Below are positions 23,230 through 34,149 of a stretch of 64,000 nt of DNA, one piece after another. Source of the DNA: Rutpela maculata (taxonomy: Eukaryota; Arthropoda; Insecta; Coleoptera; Cerambycidae); NCBI GenBank assembly GCA_936432065.2, contig OW386292.2:134617460-134681459 (forward strand). The letters run 5' to 3'. Made by a program: the position numbers and the translations under genes. The notes below the pieces were generated by a model. That model made no database searches. It worked only from the letters and a program-made list of their open reading frames with translations, and was not told the origin of the DNA. Numbering within the stretch: the first letter of the stretch is position 1; each line of letters opens with the position of its first letter.

Positions 23230-23525
23230 CAAACTGAGATCGACAAGAGCGAGAATAGGAGGTAGTGATAGTAATAATAATAATAATAATTGTAATAATA
23301 ACATTATCTTTATTATTCGTAAAAAATGCACATAAATAGTACAAAATGGCATAGGATTCGCCATTACAAGGATGAGTATAAAAATCCGAAACATAGTAAA
23401 GTAGTAGATACAATAGAATAAAATTAAAATAATGGTCATAGTAATATTACAAAATAGCACAAAGACAATACAAATAATTTATAAATTGTCATTTAAAATT
23501 ACAGAGATAAGTTGGTTAAAAGTAT
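23230..23525 (+). other. Displaced 3' flank of gene A (homologous to gene B 3' flank)
   Basis: Sequence from GACAAGAGCGAGAATAGGAG to ACAGAGATAAGTTGGTTAAA matches gene B's 3' flank (36480-36720) in order. It includes TACAAAATGGCATAGGATTC/TACAAAATGTCATTGGATTC and CCGAAACA...AATAAAATTAAA. Gene A's copy is now about 5.5 kb from its stop because of the LINE/foldback insertions. (TAA)n lies at 23272-23300. Confidence 0.65.
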
Positions 23526-25140
23526 TTACGACGAAAAGTCATTCTTTATAAAAAAATTCTACTTGTCGAAAAAATGAATTTACCATATAAAAATCTTAGA
23601 TCAGATGTACCGGGTGTTAATAAATTAAGAAAACATCAGAATGCCTCAACAGAGAAGTACCTTCATTTATTATTTTGGACAAAATTTTTATGAAACAAAG
23701 TTGTTTATAATCCAAAATAAAGCCTAAATACAAATTATGAAGTCTGTATTTTGACTTTTATGTTTTTATTGTGTATATCTTTTTACGTTGAATTTATTAA
23801 TATGAATAAGAATTCAAATTAAGTAACAGAGTGTGCTGTCGATAATATTGAACTGACAAACGTCATTGTGACATTGTGTAGAATATTACTATCTTACATC
23901 TGGATTTATTAGTGTTCTGTTGATCATTTAAAAAATGTTTACCAAACAAGAAAGAATTTATTTGATCAAATGTTATGGGATTGGAGACGTCTCTAATCGA
24001 TATGCAATTAACCTTTTCCACCAAAAGTTCCCTAACATATCATCGGTATCGTGCCAATTATTGCGCAAACTTGAAAAAAAAATCAATGAAACTGGATCTG
24101 TAATGGATGTCAAAAAACCCAAAAAAAAGTACAATGAAAACGATGTGGCAACACTTTTGGCAATAAATCCAGTAATAGAAAACCCGAAATTATCTTTACG
24201 GAAACGCTCACAAAGACTGGAAGTAAGTAAAAGTCATTTACAGAGAATTTAGATGGAAAACAAAGTTTGACTGTTTAAGCCAAGGTTCAGACATACACTT
24301 GAAAATGGAGATGAAGAGAAGCGATTGGATTTTTGTTTATGGGTTGGTGAGAATTACCTCGTAGATAGAAGTTTTCACAGAATGTTTTTTTTTTACTGAC
24401 GAAGCAACATTTTGTGCCAATGGCCACGTTTCATCACAAAATACTTAGTCGTTATTGGGCTTTTGAAAATCCAAACAATGTCATTCACAAACGAAGTTAA
24501 CGTTATAAAAAAGTGAATGCATGGTGTGGGATTTTTTTATGATCGAATCGTTGGTCCATATTTCTTACAAGAAAATTTAAAACGGCATGTTTATTTGGAC
24601 CTTTTGGAAAACTTTGTATTGCCATTTATAAACACTCTGCAACCGGAAGTAAGGCGTAATATTTTTTGGCAGCAAGACGGTTGCCCAGCTCATTCCTCAG
24701 TTTTGGTACGGCAGTGGTTGACAGATCACTTCGGAACCAGATCGATGGGAAGATATGCTCCAATTAATTTTTCTGCAATATCACCAGACCTTACACCAAT
24801 GGATTTTTTTCTGTGGGGTGAATGTACCCTCAACCATTCGTAAGGTCTATGGTGAGTTTATTAAAAGGATGGAGAAATGTGTTGAGGTTGGAGGCTATGT
24901 AGAATAAATTGTTTTTCCACAATCGTTGAAGTTAATGTTATTATATTATGTTAATGTTTGAAAAAAGAAATGTTAAGTTGACATAAATGTAAAAGTCAAA
25001 ATTCAGACTTCATAATTTGTATTTAGGCTTTATTTTGGATTATAAACAACTTTGTTTTATAAACATTTTGTCCAAAATAATAAATAAAGGTACTTCTCTC
25101 TCATAATAGAGATGTTTTTCCTCTTGTCAACTCCATCCGG
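23521..25140 (+). mobile_element. Mariner-type (DD41D, rosa-like) element, copy 1, left end truncated
   Basis: It has long terminal inverted repeats: about 23640-23755 against 24990-25110, for example TTGTTTATAATCCAAAATAA and its complement. The right terminus reads CAACTCCATCCGGAGACACAC. The outer left TIR is missing. Between the TIRs lies a broken transposase. The family also supplies the 30817-33103 composite. Confidence 0.8.
23935..24907 (+). pseudogene. Tc1/mariner-superfamily transposase pseudogene (DD41D)
   Basis: Begins MFTKQERIYLIKCYG with a helix-turn-helix half and the linker KKPKKKYNEND. The catalytic landmarks are a FTDEATF region (first Asp), WQQDGCPAH (second Asp) and SPDLTPMDFFLWG (third Asp), with 41 residues between the second and third. 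This fits the DD41D group called rosa. Stops near 24250 and a poly-T frameshift near 24390 inactivate it. It ends MEKCVEVGGYVE. Confidence 0.85.
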
Positions 25141-25870
25141 AGACACACGTATATTCAATCTTTACTTGTTTTATTCGTATTTACAAAAAAAAAAAAACGA
25201 TCCGACAAGCCCTCGCAAGTCTAGCACCGGAAAATCGGAAAATGGAGTGGTTTTTTCGGTTTCAGTCACTGAAAATTTGGATTTTTTCCTTTTTCTATTC
25301 TATTTTCAAAAGACTTTTATGCTTCTTGCGGCCGAGCACCTATCGTTTGTTTCGAGAAACCGGTTATAGGCGTCTGAATTTAAGATGCCAGCGCCAAAGT
25401 GGAGAACTCATGAACTAATTATAGGCTTTTTGTTTGTTTATGTGGCGAATACTCATATTGATTTTTTTCTGTTTATTGTTATTTTTGGCATTAAAAATAA
25501 TAACATTAATAATATATCACCTAAAGGTTTGCAAGATTTTGTTGTAAGTGATTTGCAATATGTTAATGGCATTATTCAGCAAAATTCATATTTTTTTAGG
25601 TTATCTAGTTTTTCCCTTGAAAAGTACAGTTTCTTCGACATAAACGGTGTCTGGCTAGTTATATATTAATAAACTAAAATATTTCTTTAAATTTTTGTAC
25701 AGTTGTAGTTTAAATCACTTTTCTCTCTGGAAACATGAGTGACATTTAGGTTCAGCATATTGCAATGTATGGAACATTTGGGAAGCACTAAAAATGTAAA
25801 AATTCTAAGTGTGTGTATGAAGGGGAATATATTTTAAATGCGGGACATATTATTTTGTGTGGTACAACCC
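25141..25870. other. Spacer with an unconvincing open frame
   Basis: An ATG at 25385 opens 94 codons (MPAPKWRTHEL then mostly hydrophobic). GC-richer sequence precedes it, so a first exon of some gene is possible. Nothing about the protein is recognisable and the tail looks random. Confidence 0.25.
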
Positions 25871-25871
25871 A

Positions 25872-25980
25872 CCCAACAAACACCGAAGATCGGCCCATCA
25901 GCGGGCCATGACTGGGCCAGAAGTTTCATTTCTGTCCCGGTGATGGCCTGATAAAGGGCCAACCTTCACTGTTTGTAGGG
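25872..25980. mobile_element. Small MITE-like element, 109 bp
   Basis: Ends CCCAACAAACACCGAAG and CTTCACTGTTTGTAGGG form terminal inverted repeats of about 25 bp. The interior has repeated GGGCC/GGCCC words. No target duplication was identified. Confidence 0.6.
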
Positions 25981-26000
25981 CATATTCAACGCAAAACTTA

Positions 26001-26729
26001 AAGTACATTTTTGCGACACACCGGGTATGGTATGTGTTATTAGCTTACCGCTTCATTTTCGCGAGAAGTGGTTTAATAGGGGAGTACGGTCTCACGTGAT
26101 TCTTGATATGTCAAAATACTAACCGCAGCTTACCCAGCTCTCGACCTAGGTTAGAAGCGGTATGTGTCGCTGTCCTTGTTTACTGTCAAGCCTGTAAACT
26201 AATATTTTTTTGAATTTGTAGGAAATAATTTAAAGTAACTATCTATTTTCGCGACACCGGTTTGCAAATATATAATAATATGGTGGGGGTTTAACCACTA
26301 CATACCACTCTTATTTAACCCGGTATGTCGCAAAAATGTACTTTTAATAAAGGTGTATGCTCTATGTTCACAAACAAATAAGTACATTTTTGCGACATAC
26401 CGGGTTAAATAAGAGTGGTATGTAGTGGTTAAACCCCCACCATATTATTATACATTTACAAACCGGTGTCGCGAAAATATAGATAGTTACTTTAAATTAT
26501 TTCTTACAAATTCAAAAATATGTTAGTTTACGGCCTTGACAGTAAACAAGGACAGCGATACATACCGCTTCTAACCTACGTCGAGAGCTGGGTAAGCTGC
26601 GGTTAGTGTTTTGACATATCAAGAGTCACGTGAAATCGTACTCCCCTATTAAATCACTTCTCGCGAAAATAAAGCGGTAAGCTAATAATACATACCACAA
26701 CTTACCCGGTATGTCGCAAAAATGTACTT
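26001..26729. mobile_element. Inverted pair of TIR elements forming a large hairpin
   Basis: Two almost identical units of about 345 bp (26001-26343 and 26380-26729) face each other across a 36-bp loop. Each unit alone begins AAGTACATTTTTGCGACA and ends with its inverse TGTCGCAAAAATGTACTT, so each arm is itself a complete TIR element. Transcription would give a very stable hairpin. No coding potential. Confidence 0.88.
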
Positions 26730-26748
26730 AATGTCTCAGATTCAAATA

Positions 26749-27624
26749 CCGTCAAACGGGGTGGCTTGGAATAGCGGTGTGACATGGAATGCTTTGACAC
26801 AAATTTTTGAGCAATTAATAGCATCTTGTAACTGGAAGCTGAACTAAAATGCAAATATACTACTGTTTCAGCAAAAGTAGTATATTTCAGTACCTGCAAT
26901 TGTGTTGTAACTTATTTGTTGCTAGGAGGCAGAAAAAATTTGGGTTTAAGCCAGGTAAAAATTGACCATTTTAAATATCTCACTTACTTTCCTATGGCTG
27001 TATGATATAAAGTATGGTGTACAGGTTATTACATTTTTTTGAGGTTCCCCAATGCCTTGCGACAAATTTGCATACATAACCCATTTTTTTCATAACCGGA
27101 ATCCAGGGGCGTATCATTTATTTTTTTGTACATTTTAGGAGTGACATGGAACAAAATGCCTAGGGCATACTCAAGAATGCTGGGCGCTAGAACATACAAA
27201 GATTATAGTGAAGAGTCCCTACAAAGAGCTCTAGAGAGTATAAGACGTAAAAGGCTTACTATTTTGTCATTGTTTATTTTGTATTAATAAATTTAATAAA
27301 ACTTCATAAATAGGTATATATACGTTCTTTAAAGGGTAAAAAGCCACAATTTGTGACTAATATCATTTTAAAAAAATTTAAATTTTGTTCACACTCAATA
27401 TCTTAAATAGAACAAGCATGTTTTTAATGCTTGTTCCAATCCACCCCACATTAGGAGTGACTTAGAACGGCACATTTTTTATTTTTTTTTTGTATTATTT
27501 TGAAAATTCTGAGGCTTTTGATCATTGCCATGTGTTCAACAATCAAAATAGATAGGTTAAGTATTTTCTATTTGAATCCTACAAATTGAATGCAAAAATC
27601 GTTCCATGCCACCCCGCTTGACGG
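26749..27624 (+). mobile_element. Pogo-like non-autonomous element, TA target duplication
   Basis: Ends CCGTCAAACGGGGTGGC and GCCACCCCGCTTGACGG, with TA at 26747-26748 and 27625-27626. The subterminal regions repeat GTGACATGGAA/GTGACTTAGAA-type words. A short frame at 27156-27287 keeps the start of a Pipsqueak/pogo-type HTH protein. This fits the Tc1/mariner/pogo superfamily. Confidence 0.8.
27156..27287 (+). pseudogene. Truncated HTH (Psq-like) N-terminus of a pogo-type transposase
   Basis: 43 codons: MPRAYSRMLGARTYKDY, then SEESLQRALESIRRKR, then a divergent tail and TAA. Insect pogo/Tigger-like transposases start with an MPR-x-Y-x-R basic segment followed by a YSEESLQ-AL-AI helix, so this is their first helix region only. 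The rest of the HTH and the DDE domain are absent. Confidence 0.6.
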
Positions 27625-27639
27625 TACCTATGAAATTAG

Positions 27640-28150
27640 TGGTACATTGAATATAACTGAAAAGACATTTATTAATTCTTTAAGTAAAATAAATGAAACA
27701 GTATTTTGTAAAATATGAAATAGAAATATTCAGGGGTAAAACATAATAGTGCATGGTGCAATAGTATATATTACTTTTATAAATATACTGAAATTACATA
27801 TACTTACTTATTTAAAAAATTTCACTTACAATGTGTGATTGACCAGGTTATTATTATTTCTACTCGGACCACGGTTATTTGCAGCAGCTTTTCCCCTCCC
27901 AATGCCTGGTTAAAGGTGTCTACATTAAAGAGGCTTTGAACAATGCAGTGCAACTCAACTTTCACGAGTTGTCCCTGCAATCTACAAAGGATACCGACTA
28001 GGTTGGCTCCAGCAAATTGTATCTTGTGTAGCCCCTTTAAACGTTATCATATTTTTAATAACTTAGCATCTCAGTTTATCATTTTACTTATTGTTGATAT
28101 CATCGTACACTAAAGAGACAATGACAGAAAGGCCCATAATTAGTTTGACT
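27640..28150. other. Intergenic sequence before gene B
   Basis: No repeat or coding element recognised. It probably contains part of gene B's upstream region. An open frame at 28091-28363 runs through the CTCF-like site and has no recognisable domain. Confidence 0.35.
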
Positions 28151-28155
28151 ATAGA

Positions 28156-28168
28156 CCACCAGGTGGCG
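28156..28168 (+). promoter_or_regulatory. CTCF-like motif upstream of gene B
   Basis: CCACCAGGTGGCG matches the core of the CTCF consensus (CCAC-x-AGGTGGCAG) except near its 3' end. It is about 330 bp before gene B's start codon. CTCF is conserved in most insects. Binding is inferred from one motif only. Confidence 0.35.
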
Positions 28169-28485
28169 TACTCCTTATTTTCAGACGCCTATTGTAAAAT
28201 AAAGTGGCACGTCGACACGTTACAGAAAATATCACGTCAAAATAACGTTATGAAACCAGTGACCTACCTCTACAATTGGAAACTGGTGGCTGAAAATACC
28301 ACAGAAGAAGAAGAAGTAGAGAAACATACTTTGGTGGGAACAAAAACTATAAAACTAACCTAGAAAGTAGAAATTTGTTAAAAAATAATTTGCTGCTTGA
28401 TGATTACTGTAAATACAGCTTGAGTGTTGACTGTATATGTTTTTTTTTTTATTAGTACGACAGTGTATATGTTTTGTTATAGAAA

Positions 28486-28593
28486 ATGGGAAACCAAACA
28501 AAAATATGTGGACTTTGTTTGGAAATATGTGACGACTTTGAAGCTGTAGAGGGAGATATGAAAGACGTCCTGGATATAGTTTTGCCAAGAATG
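28486..28593 (+). CDS. Gene B exon 1: first half of ZAD-like module 1
   Basis: Gene B predicts about 547 residues from 28486-28593, 28654-28962, 33151-33515 and 35560-36421. Exon 1 is 36 codons (MGNQTKICGLCLEICDD...LPRM) with the Cys pair C8/C11 and donor GTAAGT. It follows GTTATAG|AAAATGG like its paralogs. B is the most divergent member: its 5' flank matches the others only over the last few tens of bases, and intron 1 is 60 bp against about 122. Confidence 0.85.
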
Positions 28594-28653
28594 GTAAGTG
28601 TTGAAAATAACCATCAATTAGGTACTACATGTTTTCAGTGAATTTCGTTTTAG

Positions 28654-28962
28654 GATTTAACTGCGATACGGAAACCTGTGATGTGTACAAGCTGTACAGA
28701 AATGCTTATAGAATGTTTCGATTTTAAAGCAGCCTGCTTCGATACACATGATTATATAGTTCCATTTGTGAAAAAGGATGTTAAACTGGATCTAAAGAAT
28801 GTCTATCTCAAGAAAAATGATAATGGTACTGATATTTTGGAAGATCAAGACATATGTGGATTTTGCATGCGTCCAGTGGAAAATTGTTCTGCCATATCCC
28901 TTGATGTTGAAGAGGAGGACATTTCGTTGAAGAAAATGATAGAACAATGTCTTCCAGAGTTG
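28654..28962 (+). CDS. Gene B exon 2: ZAD-like module 1 end, module 2 start
   Basis: 103 codons, phase 0 to 0 (acceptor GTTTTAG, donor GTATGT). It contains VMCTSC (second pair of module 1) and FDFKAAC. After an acidic spacer it has ICGFCMRPVENC and a helix ending CLPEL, the start of module 2. One codon is missing from the spacer compared with A and C, so the domain cores are unaffected. Confidence 0.85.
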
Positions 28963-29399
28963 GTATGTATCGATATTTGGTAATTCTACATTTTAGAGGA
29001 TCATTGGAATGTTCATGACAGTTTTTCTGGATACACTAATTTCGGGTTGTAAAACTACTGAAATTAGTTTTAAATGCAAATGCACAGATTTTCGCAACTA
29101 ATTATTTTTCCTTCATAGCACTCACTCTCTATCATTGTAAACACTAAACACATCTTGGAATTTCGGCCAATTTAATTTAACTAATACAATTTGTATTAGT
29201 TATATTAAAATTTTTTAAAAAGCTGTGTACGCAAACTTATTGGGATGGTTGTTGAGTTTAGTTTGGTTTTCCTTATTTGCAAATTTCTGCAACTGTTTTA
29301 TTGTATTACCTAGTAGTTTTAAAAGTTTTAAATAGCTGTATGCATGAACCTAAGTTTAGTTGTTCAGGTGAGGTGGTTTACTTTACTTTACTTGGAGTT

Positions 29400-29850
29400 G
29401 AAATCAATAGTTGTTGTGAATGACTGAATTTCAGTAAATGATATAAGTATTTTGAATATATTTTTTTGCCATAAAATGCTAGGAATCCCATCATGTTGGT
29501 TCTCCAATGATGAGTGTTTTAAAGTGTTTCCCTAAGTAGTATATTAGCATGACCAGATTATGGTACCAATATACAGAAAGTAGATAGTTTCCTATTAAAT
29601 AAAAAAGTGTGAATGACGTGTGAATTTAAATAAATGATTAAGTATTTTGTAATATATTCTTTTTGCTTTAAAATGCTAAGAATCCTTTCATGTAATTCAA
29701 TACTTCGTCAGTATTAGCTAGAAGTCTAGTTGTTTTGATTGGTTCTCCAGTAATGAGTGTTTTAAAGTATTTACCTAACTAGTATATTATCGTGCCCAGA
29801 TTAGGGCAACAATATACAGAAAGTAGGTATTTTCATAATAAATAAAAAGG
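29400..29850. repeat. Tandem-like repeat in gene B intron 2
   Basis: Two diverged units share AATCC(C/T)ATCATGT, TTGGTTCTCCA(A/G)T(G)ATGAGTG and ATATACAGAAAGTAG. The same family recurs at about 40915-41570 downstream of the gene. Unit length is about 215-240 bp. Confidence 0.65.
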
Positions 29851-30816
29851 TGTGTAAGTTGTGATTTGCATAATATCTGAATAATATTCTCTAATCATGA
29901 TGAAAGCAAATTAAAAATAATTCATTGTAGAAATAAAAAAAAGTTGCAACTTTTAACATTATTAATACAAACTTTACTAGTTATATTAATAGTTTTAAAA
30001 AGCAGTGTTTATGAACTAACAGCTACTTGTTCAGGTTAAGTTGGTTTTCCTTATTTGCAGACGGCTGCAATTTTCTTTTATGTGTAATAAAATTTAAAAA
30101 GTTGTAGCCTTCAGCTAAATAGAAAACCAGCCTAAACTGCACAGCTGACCTTGAGTCCTTATACTCAGTTTTTAAAAACTTTTAATATTCATAACTGTAA
30201 ATATATCATCTTAAACTAACCGAAAAATGGCATTGCTACCGCAACGTCATATCTCTTCCTGTCAAAATATAGATATCATTTAAAAACCTAGAGGCAAAAA
30301 ATTGTCTGGTGTTTTTGCTTAATGCTTTAGATACAACACTGAAATCTATGGAGACACATGTGTATTAAGTACTTTGACAGTTTGGCTACCCTTTCTTTTC
30401 TTAATTTGTGAAGTTTCAGTAAATGTTTTTTGCGAAAAAGCTATTTTTTTACAGCGCGTGAACGATGTATTGTTCTAAAGAGCACTTACATTGTGAACAG
30501 GTGATCCGAATTCAAATGTTTTTAGTGTTTGCAGGGATACAAAGCGAGTGTTTTGGTGCAAAATTTCAATTTTTTTTCATTTTTTATTTGTAAAGGCTAT
30601 ACGATATATTTCATGTGAAGCATTAATATTCTTAGTACGAGATGACATAACATGACTTGTCCAGACCTTTTAGTAACCAAATATTATGCCAAATGTGGTT
30701 ACATCTTAGATATAGAATGCACATGAAAATGCTTAAGTTTTACTGCAATCACATCCTCTTCATTACCAAAAAATTCTTTATTGTTTGAAATACCAAAAAA
30801 AATTTATATACTTATA
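29851..30816. other. Gene B intron 2, middle: nothing recognised
   Basis: AT-rich, without open frames of note, splice-bounded exons or obvious terminal repeats. TACAGTGTGTCC of the mariner begins right after it. Confidence 0.4.
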
Positions 30817-33103
30817 CAGTGTGTCCCCGGATGGAGTTGACAAGAGGAGAAACATCTCTATTATTGATTTTATGATGAAAAGTCATTCTTTATAAAAAAT
30901 TCTGCTTGTCGAAAAAATGAATTTGCCATATAAAAATCTTAGATCAGATGTACCGGGTGTTAATAAATTAAGAAAACATCAAAATGCCTCAAGAAAGAAG
31001 TACCTTTATTTATTATTTTGGACAAAATGTTTATAAAACAAAGTTGTTTATAATCCAAAATAAAGCCTAAATACAAATTATGAAGTCTAAATTTTGACTT
31101 TTATGTTTTTATCGTGTTTATCTTTTTACGTTGAATTTATTAATATAAATAAGAATTCAAATTAAGAAATAGATAATATTGAACTGACAAACGACGTTGT
31201 GACATTGTGTAGAATATTACTTTCTTACATCTGCATTTATTAGTGTTCTGTTGATCATTTAAAAAATGTTTACCAAACAAGAAAGAATTTATTTGATCAA
31301 ATGTTATGGGATTGTAAAATGAAAAGTAATTCTTTATAAAAAATTTTGCTTGTGGAAAAAATGAATTTACCATATAAAAATCTTAGATCAGATGTACCGG
31401 GTGGTAATAAATTAAGAAAACATCAAAATGCCTCAAGAAGTACCTTTATTTATTATTTTAGACAAAGTGTTTATAAAACAAAGTTGTTTATAATCCAAAA
31501 TAAAGCCCAAATACAAATTATCAAGTCTAAATTTTGACTTTTACATTTATGTCAACTTACATTTTTTTTCAAACATTAACATAATATAATAACATTAACT
31601 TCAACGATTGTGGAAAAACAATTTATTCTACATAGCCTCCTGCAACCTCAACACATTTCTCCATCCTTTTAATAAATTCACCATAGACCTTACGAATGGT
31701 TGAGGGTACATTCACTTTATTCACCACATTTTGTATTCATGCTTTTAGTGTTTCTCGATTATGTGGCAGGTCATCTGCATAAACTTTCTGTTTTCAAACA
31801 CCCCACAGAAAAAAAACCATTGGTGTAAGGCCTGATGATCTTGCAGAAAAATTAATTGGAGTATATCTTCCTATCCATCTGGCTCCGAAGTGCTCTGTCA
31901 ACCACTGCCGTACCAAAACTGAGGAATGAGCTGGGCAACCGTCTTGCTGCCAAAAAATGTTACGATTTACTTCCGGTTGCAGAGTTTATACATGGCAATA
32001 CAAAGTTTTCCAAAAGGTCCAAATTAACATGCTGATTTAAATTTTCTTCTAGGAAATATGGACCAACGATTCGATCATAAAAAATCACACATCATATATT
32101 CACTTTTTTATATCGTTGACTTCTTTTGTGAATGACATTGTTTGGATTTTGAAAAGCCCAATAATGACTGTTTTGTGATGAAACGTGGCCATTGGTACAA
32201 AATATTGCTACTTCAGTAAAAAAAACATTCTGTGAAAACTTCTATCTACGAGGTAATTCTCACCGACCCATAAACAAAAATCCAATCGCTTCTCTTCATC
32301 TCCATTTTCAAGTGTATGTCTTAACCTTGGCTTAAATGGTCGAACTTTGTTTTCCAAATAAATTCTCTGTAAATGACTTTTACTTACTTCCAGTCTTTGT
32401 GAGCGTTTCCGTAAAGATAATTTCGGGTTTTCTATTACTGAATTTATTGCCAAAAATGTTCCCGCATCGTCTTCATTGTACTTTTTCTTGGGTTTTTTGA
32501 TATTCAATACAGATCCAGTTTCATTGAATTTTTTTACATTTACGCGATACTGCTGTGTTAGGGAACTTTTGGTGGAAAAGGTTAATTGCATATCTATAAG
32601 AGATGTCTCTAATCTCATAACATTTGATCAAATACATTTTTTCTTGTTTGGTAAACATTTTTTAAATCAACATAACACTAATGCAGATGTAAGATAGTAA
32701 TATTCTACACAATGTCACAATGACGTTTGTCAGTTCAATATTATCGACAGCACACTCTGTTTCTTAATTTGAATTCTTATTTATATTAATAAATTCAACG
32801 TAAAAAGATAAACACAATAAAAACATAAAAGTGAAAATTTAGACTTCATAATTTGAATTTAGGCTTTGTTTTGGATTATAAACAACTTTGTTTTATAAAC
32901 ATTTTGTCCAAAATAATAAATATAGGTACTTCTCTCTTGAGGCATTTTGATGTTTTCTTAAATTATTAACACCTACATCTGATCCTAAGATTTTTATATG
33001 GTAAATTCGACAAGCAGAATTTTTTATAAAGAATGACTTTTCGTCGTAAAATCGATAACAGAGATGTTTCTCCTCTTGTCAACTCCATCCGGGGACACAC
33101 TGC
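30817..33103 (-). mobile_element. Rearranged mariner-type (DD41D) composite in gene B intron 2
   Basis: Both outer ends are present: CAGTGTGTCCCCGGATGG at the left and the inverse CCATCCGGGGACACACTG at the right. The main body is minus-strand (transposase 31623-32658). The left part (30817-31315) is a second 5' end in plus orientation that runs through the start codon for about 15 codons. It then switches to another copy of the inner TIR (31315-31550). An inverted 5' duplication explains it. No full transposase remains. Confidence 0.8.
31623..32658 (-). pseudogene. DD41D transposase pseudogene, copy 2
   Basis: The minus-strand start codon is at 32656-32658 (MFTKQE...). The best preserved stretch is 32618-32208, with KKFNETGSVLNIKKPKKKYN, LRKRSQRLEVSKSHLQRIYL and RLDFCLWVGENYLVDRSFHR. 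Beyond a frameshift at the FTDEA box, the DGCPAH and SPDL-x-PM-FFLW blocks lie near 31945 and 31820. It is the same family as 23935-24907 but independently decayed. Confidence 0.82.
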
Positions 33104-33150
33104 ACATATATATGTTATGTCATTTTCCATATTTGTTTTTTGTTTGATAG

Positions 33151-33515
33151 GATTTGAGTGTCATCAGAAAACCTGTAATCTGTGCATCTTGCCATGCCTG
33201 TCTAGAATACTGTTTTCGTTTTGTAACCAACTGTGTGATCGTAGTAGAAAAGATAAAAAAATATTGCGAAACTATAGATGCAAAAAGAAAAGATTACATA
33301 GAGCTAAGAGATGTAAAAATAGGAGAGGAAGTTGGTAACTCTGTTGATGTAATCGAAGTGGAAAAACAGGAAAGTGAAAATGCCGGTCAGAGAAAAATTG
33401 ACAATGAAGGTGATGCATTTAAAACAGAACAAATGTCCTGTGTTGAAATGGATGACTTAACGTTTTTAGTTAATGATGGGATTGAAATAAAAACTGATAA
33501 TCAAGATTTCAACAG
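33151..33515 (+). CDS. Gene B exon 3: ZAD-like module 2 end and acidic linker
   Basis: Acceptor TTTGATAG, donor GTAATG; 365 nt, phase 0 to 2. It starts DLSVIRKPVICASC, completing module 2, with a CLEYC-RF tail. The linker is shorter and more basic at its start than in A, C and D. It keeps a FKTE motif and the terminal IEIKTDNQDFNR. The mariner composite ends only about 50 bp upstream of the acceptor. Confidence 0.85.
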
Positions 33516-33519
33516 GTAA

Positions 33520-34130
33520 TGTTACAGTAAAATTCATTTTATATCTGGAAAAATTTTTCATAAATTGTAACTTGTTTGTTAACAGATATGGAGTCATAAC
33601 ACAGTGAAAATTTTAGATTAATTCGCTATTTCATTGTCACGTTTTTGAGTTGCCGTTCATAAACTTATGATTGTTTTTATCAAATTCACAATATTAGAAT
33701 AACTATTAGATGGGAATAAGGGCAACCGAGATAATTGCAAAAATCTGCACTGAGCACAAATTTTTACCATTCTGGCAACTGTCAATCATAAAGTATTAAC
33801 AATAGAGAACAATTGTTAAAATACAATTTATACTTCTTTTTTTATTCTCTACAATATTGGTAATAGCTAATTTTGGGGTAAAACTAACAGGAAATGAGAT
33901 AATCGGGAAAACCACATTTTGACCGTCATTTTTCCAACATGTCGGTCGCACCAGACACGATATTTTTATGGAAAACTTAAATCAATAATTGAGGCGACCC
34001 CCTCTATAGTATAAGGAACTTCTCTTGTAGGAATTATTCACGGGTCAAATGACACATAGACTGTACTAAAGTAATTAAAAAGTAAATGTATTGTGTGCAA
34101 TTACAAAAAAATAGAATTATTGGTTCATAC
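33520..34130. other. Gene B intron 3, 5' part: nothing recognised
   Basis: AT-rich with no visible exons. It lacks the intron 3 sequence shared by A and D, which fits B being the outlier of the cluster. Confidence 0.35.
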
Positions 34131-34149
34131 TCCTTATAGGAAAATCTTA

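Noticed and set aside
23204..23460. Overlapping Ile/Leu-rich minus-strand frames as membrane peptides
   Set aside because: Produced by the (TAA)n microsatellite and AT-rich 3' flank.
25385..25669. 94-codon frame starting MPAPKW as a gene
   Set aside because: After the first residues the composition looks like translated AT-rich DNA; no splice or domain evidence.
28091..28363. 90-codon open frame as a separate gene
   Set aside because: No recognisable domain, no paralog in the cluster, and it lies in the probable upstream region of gene B.
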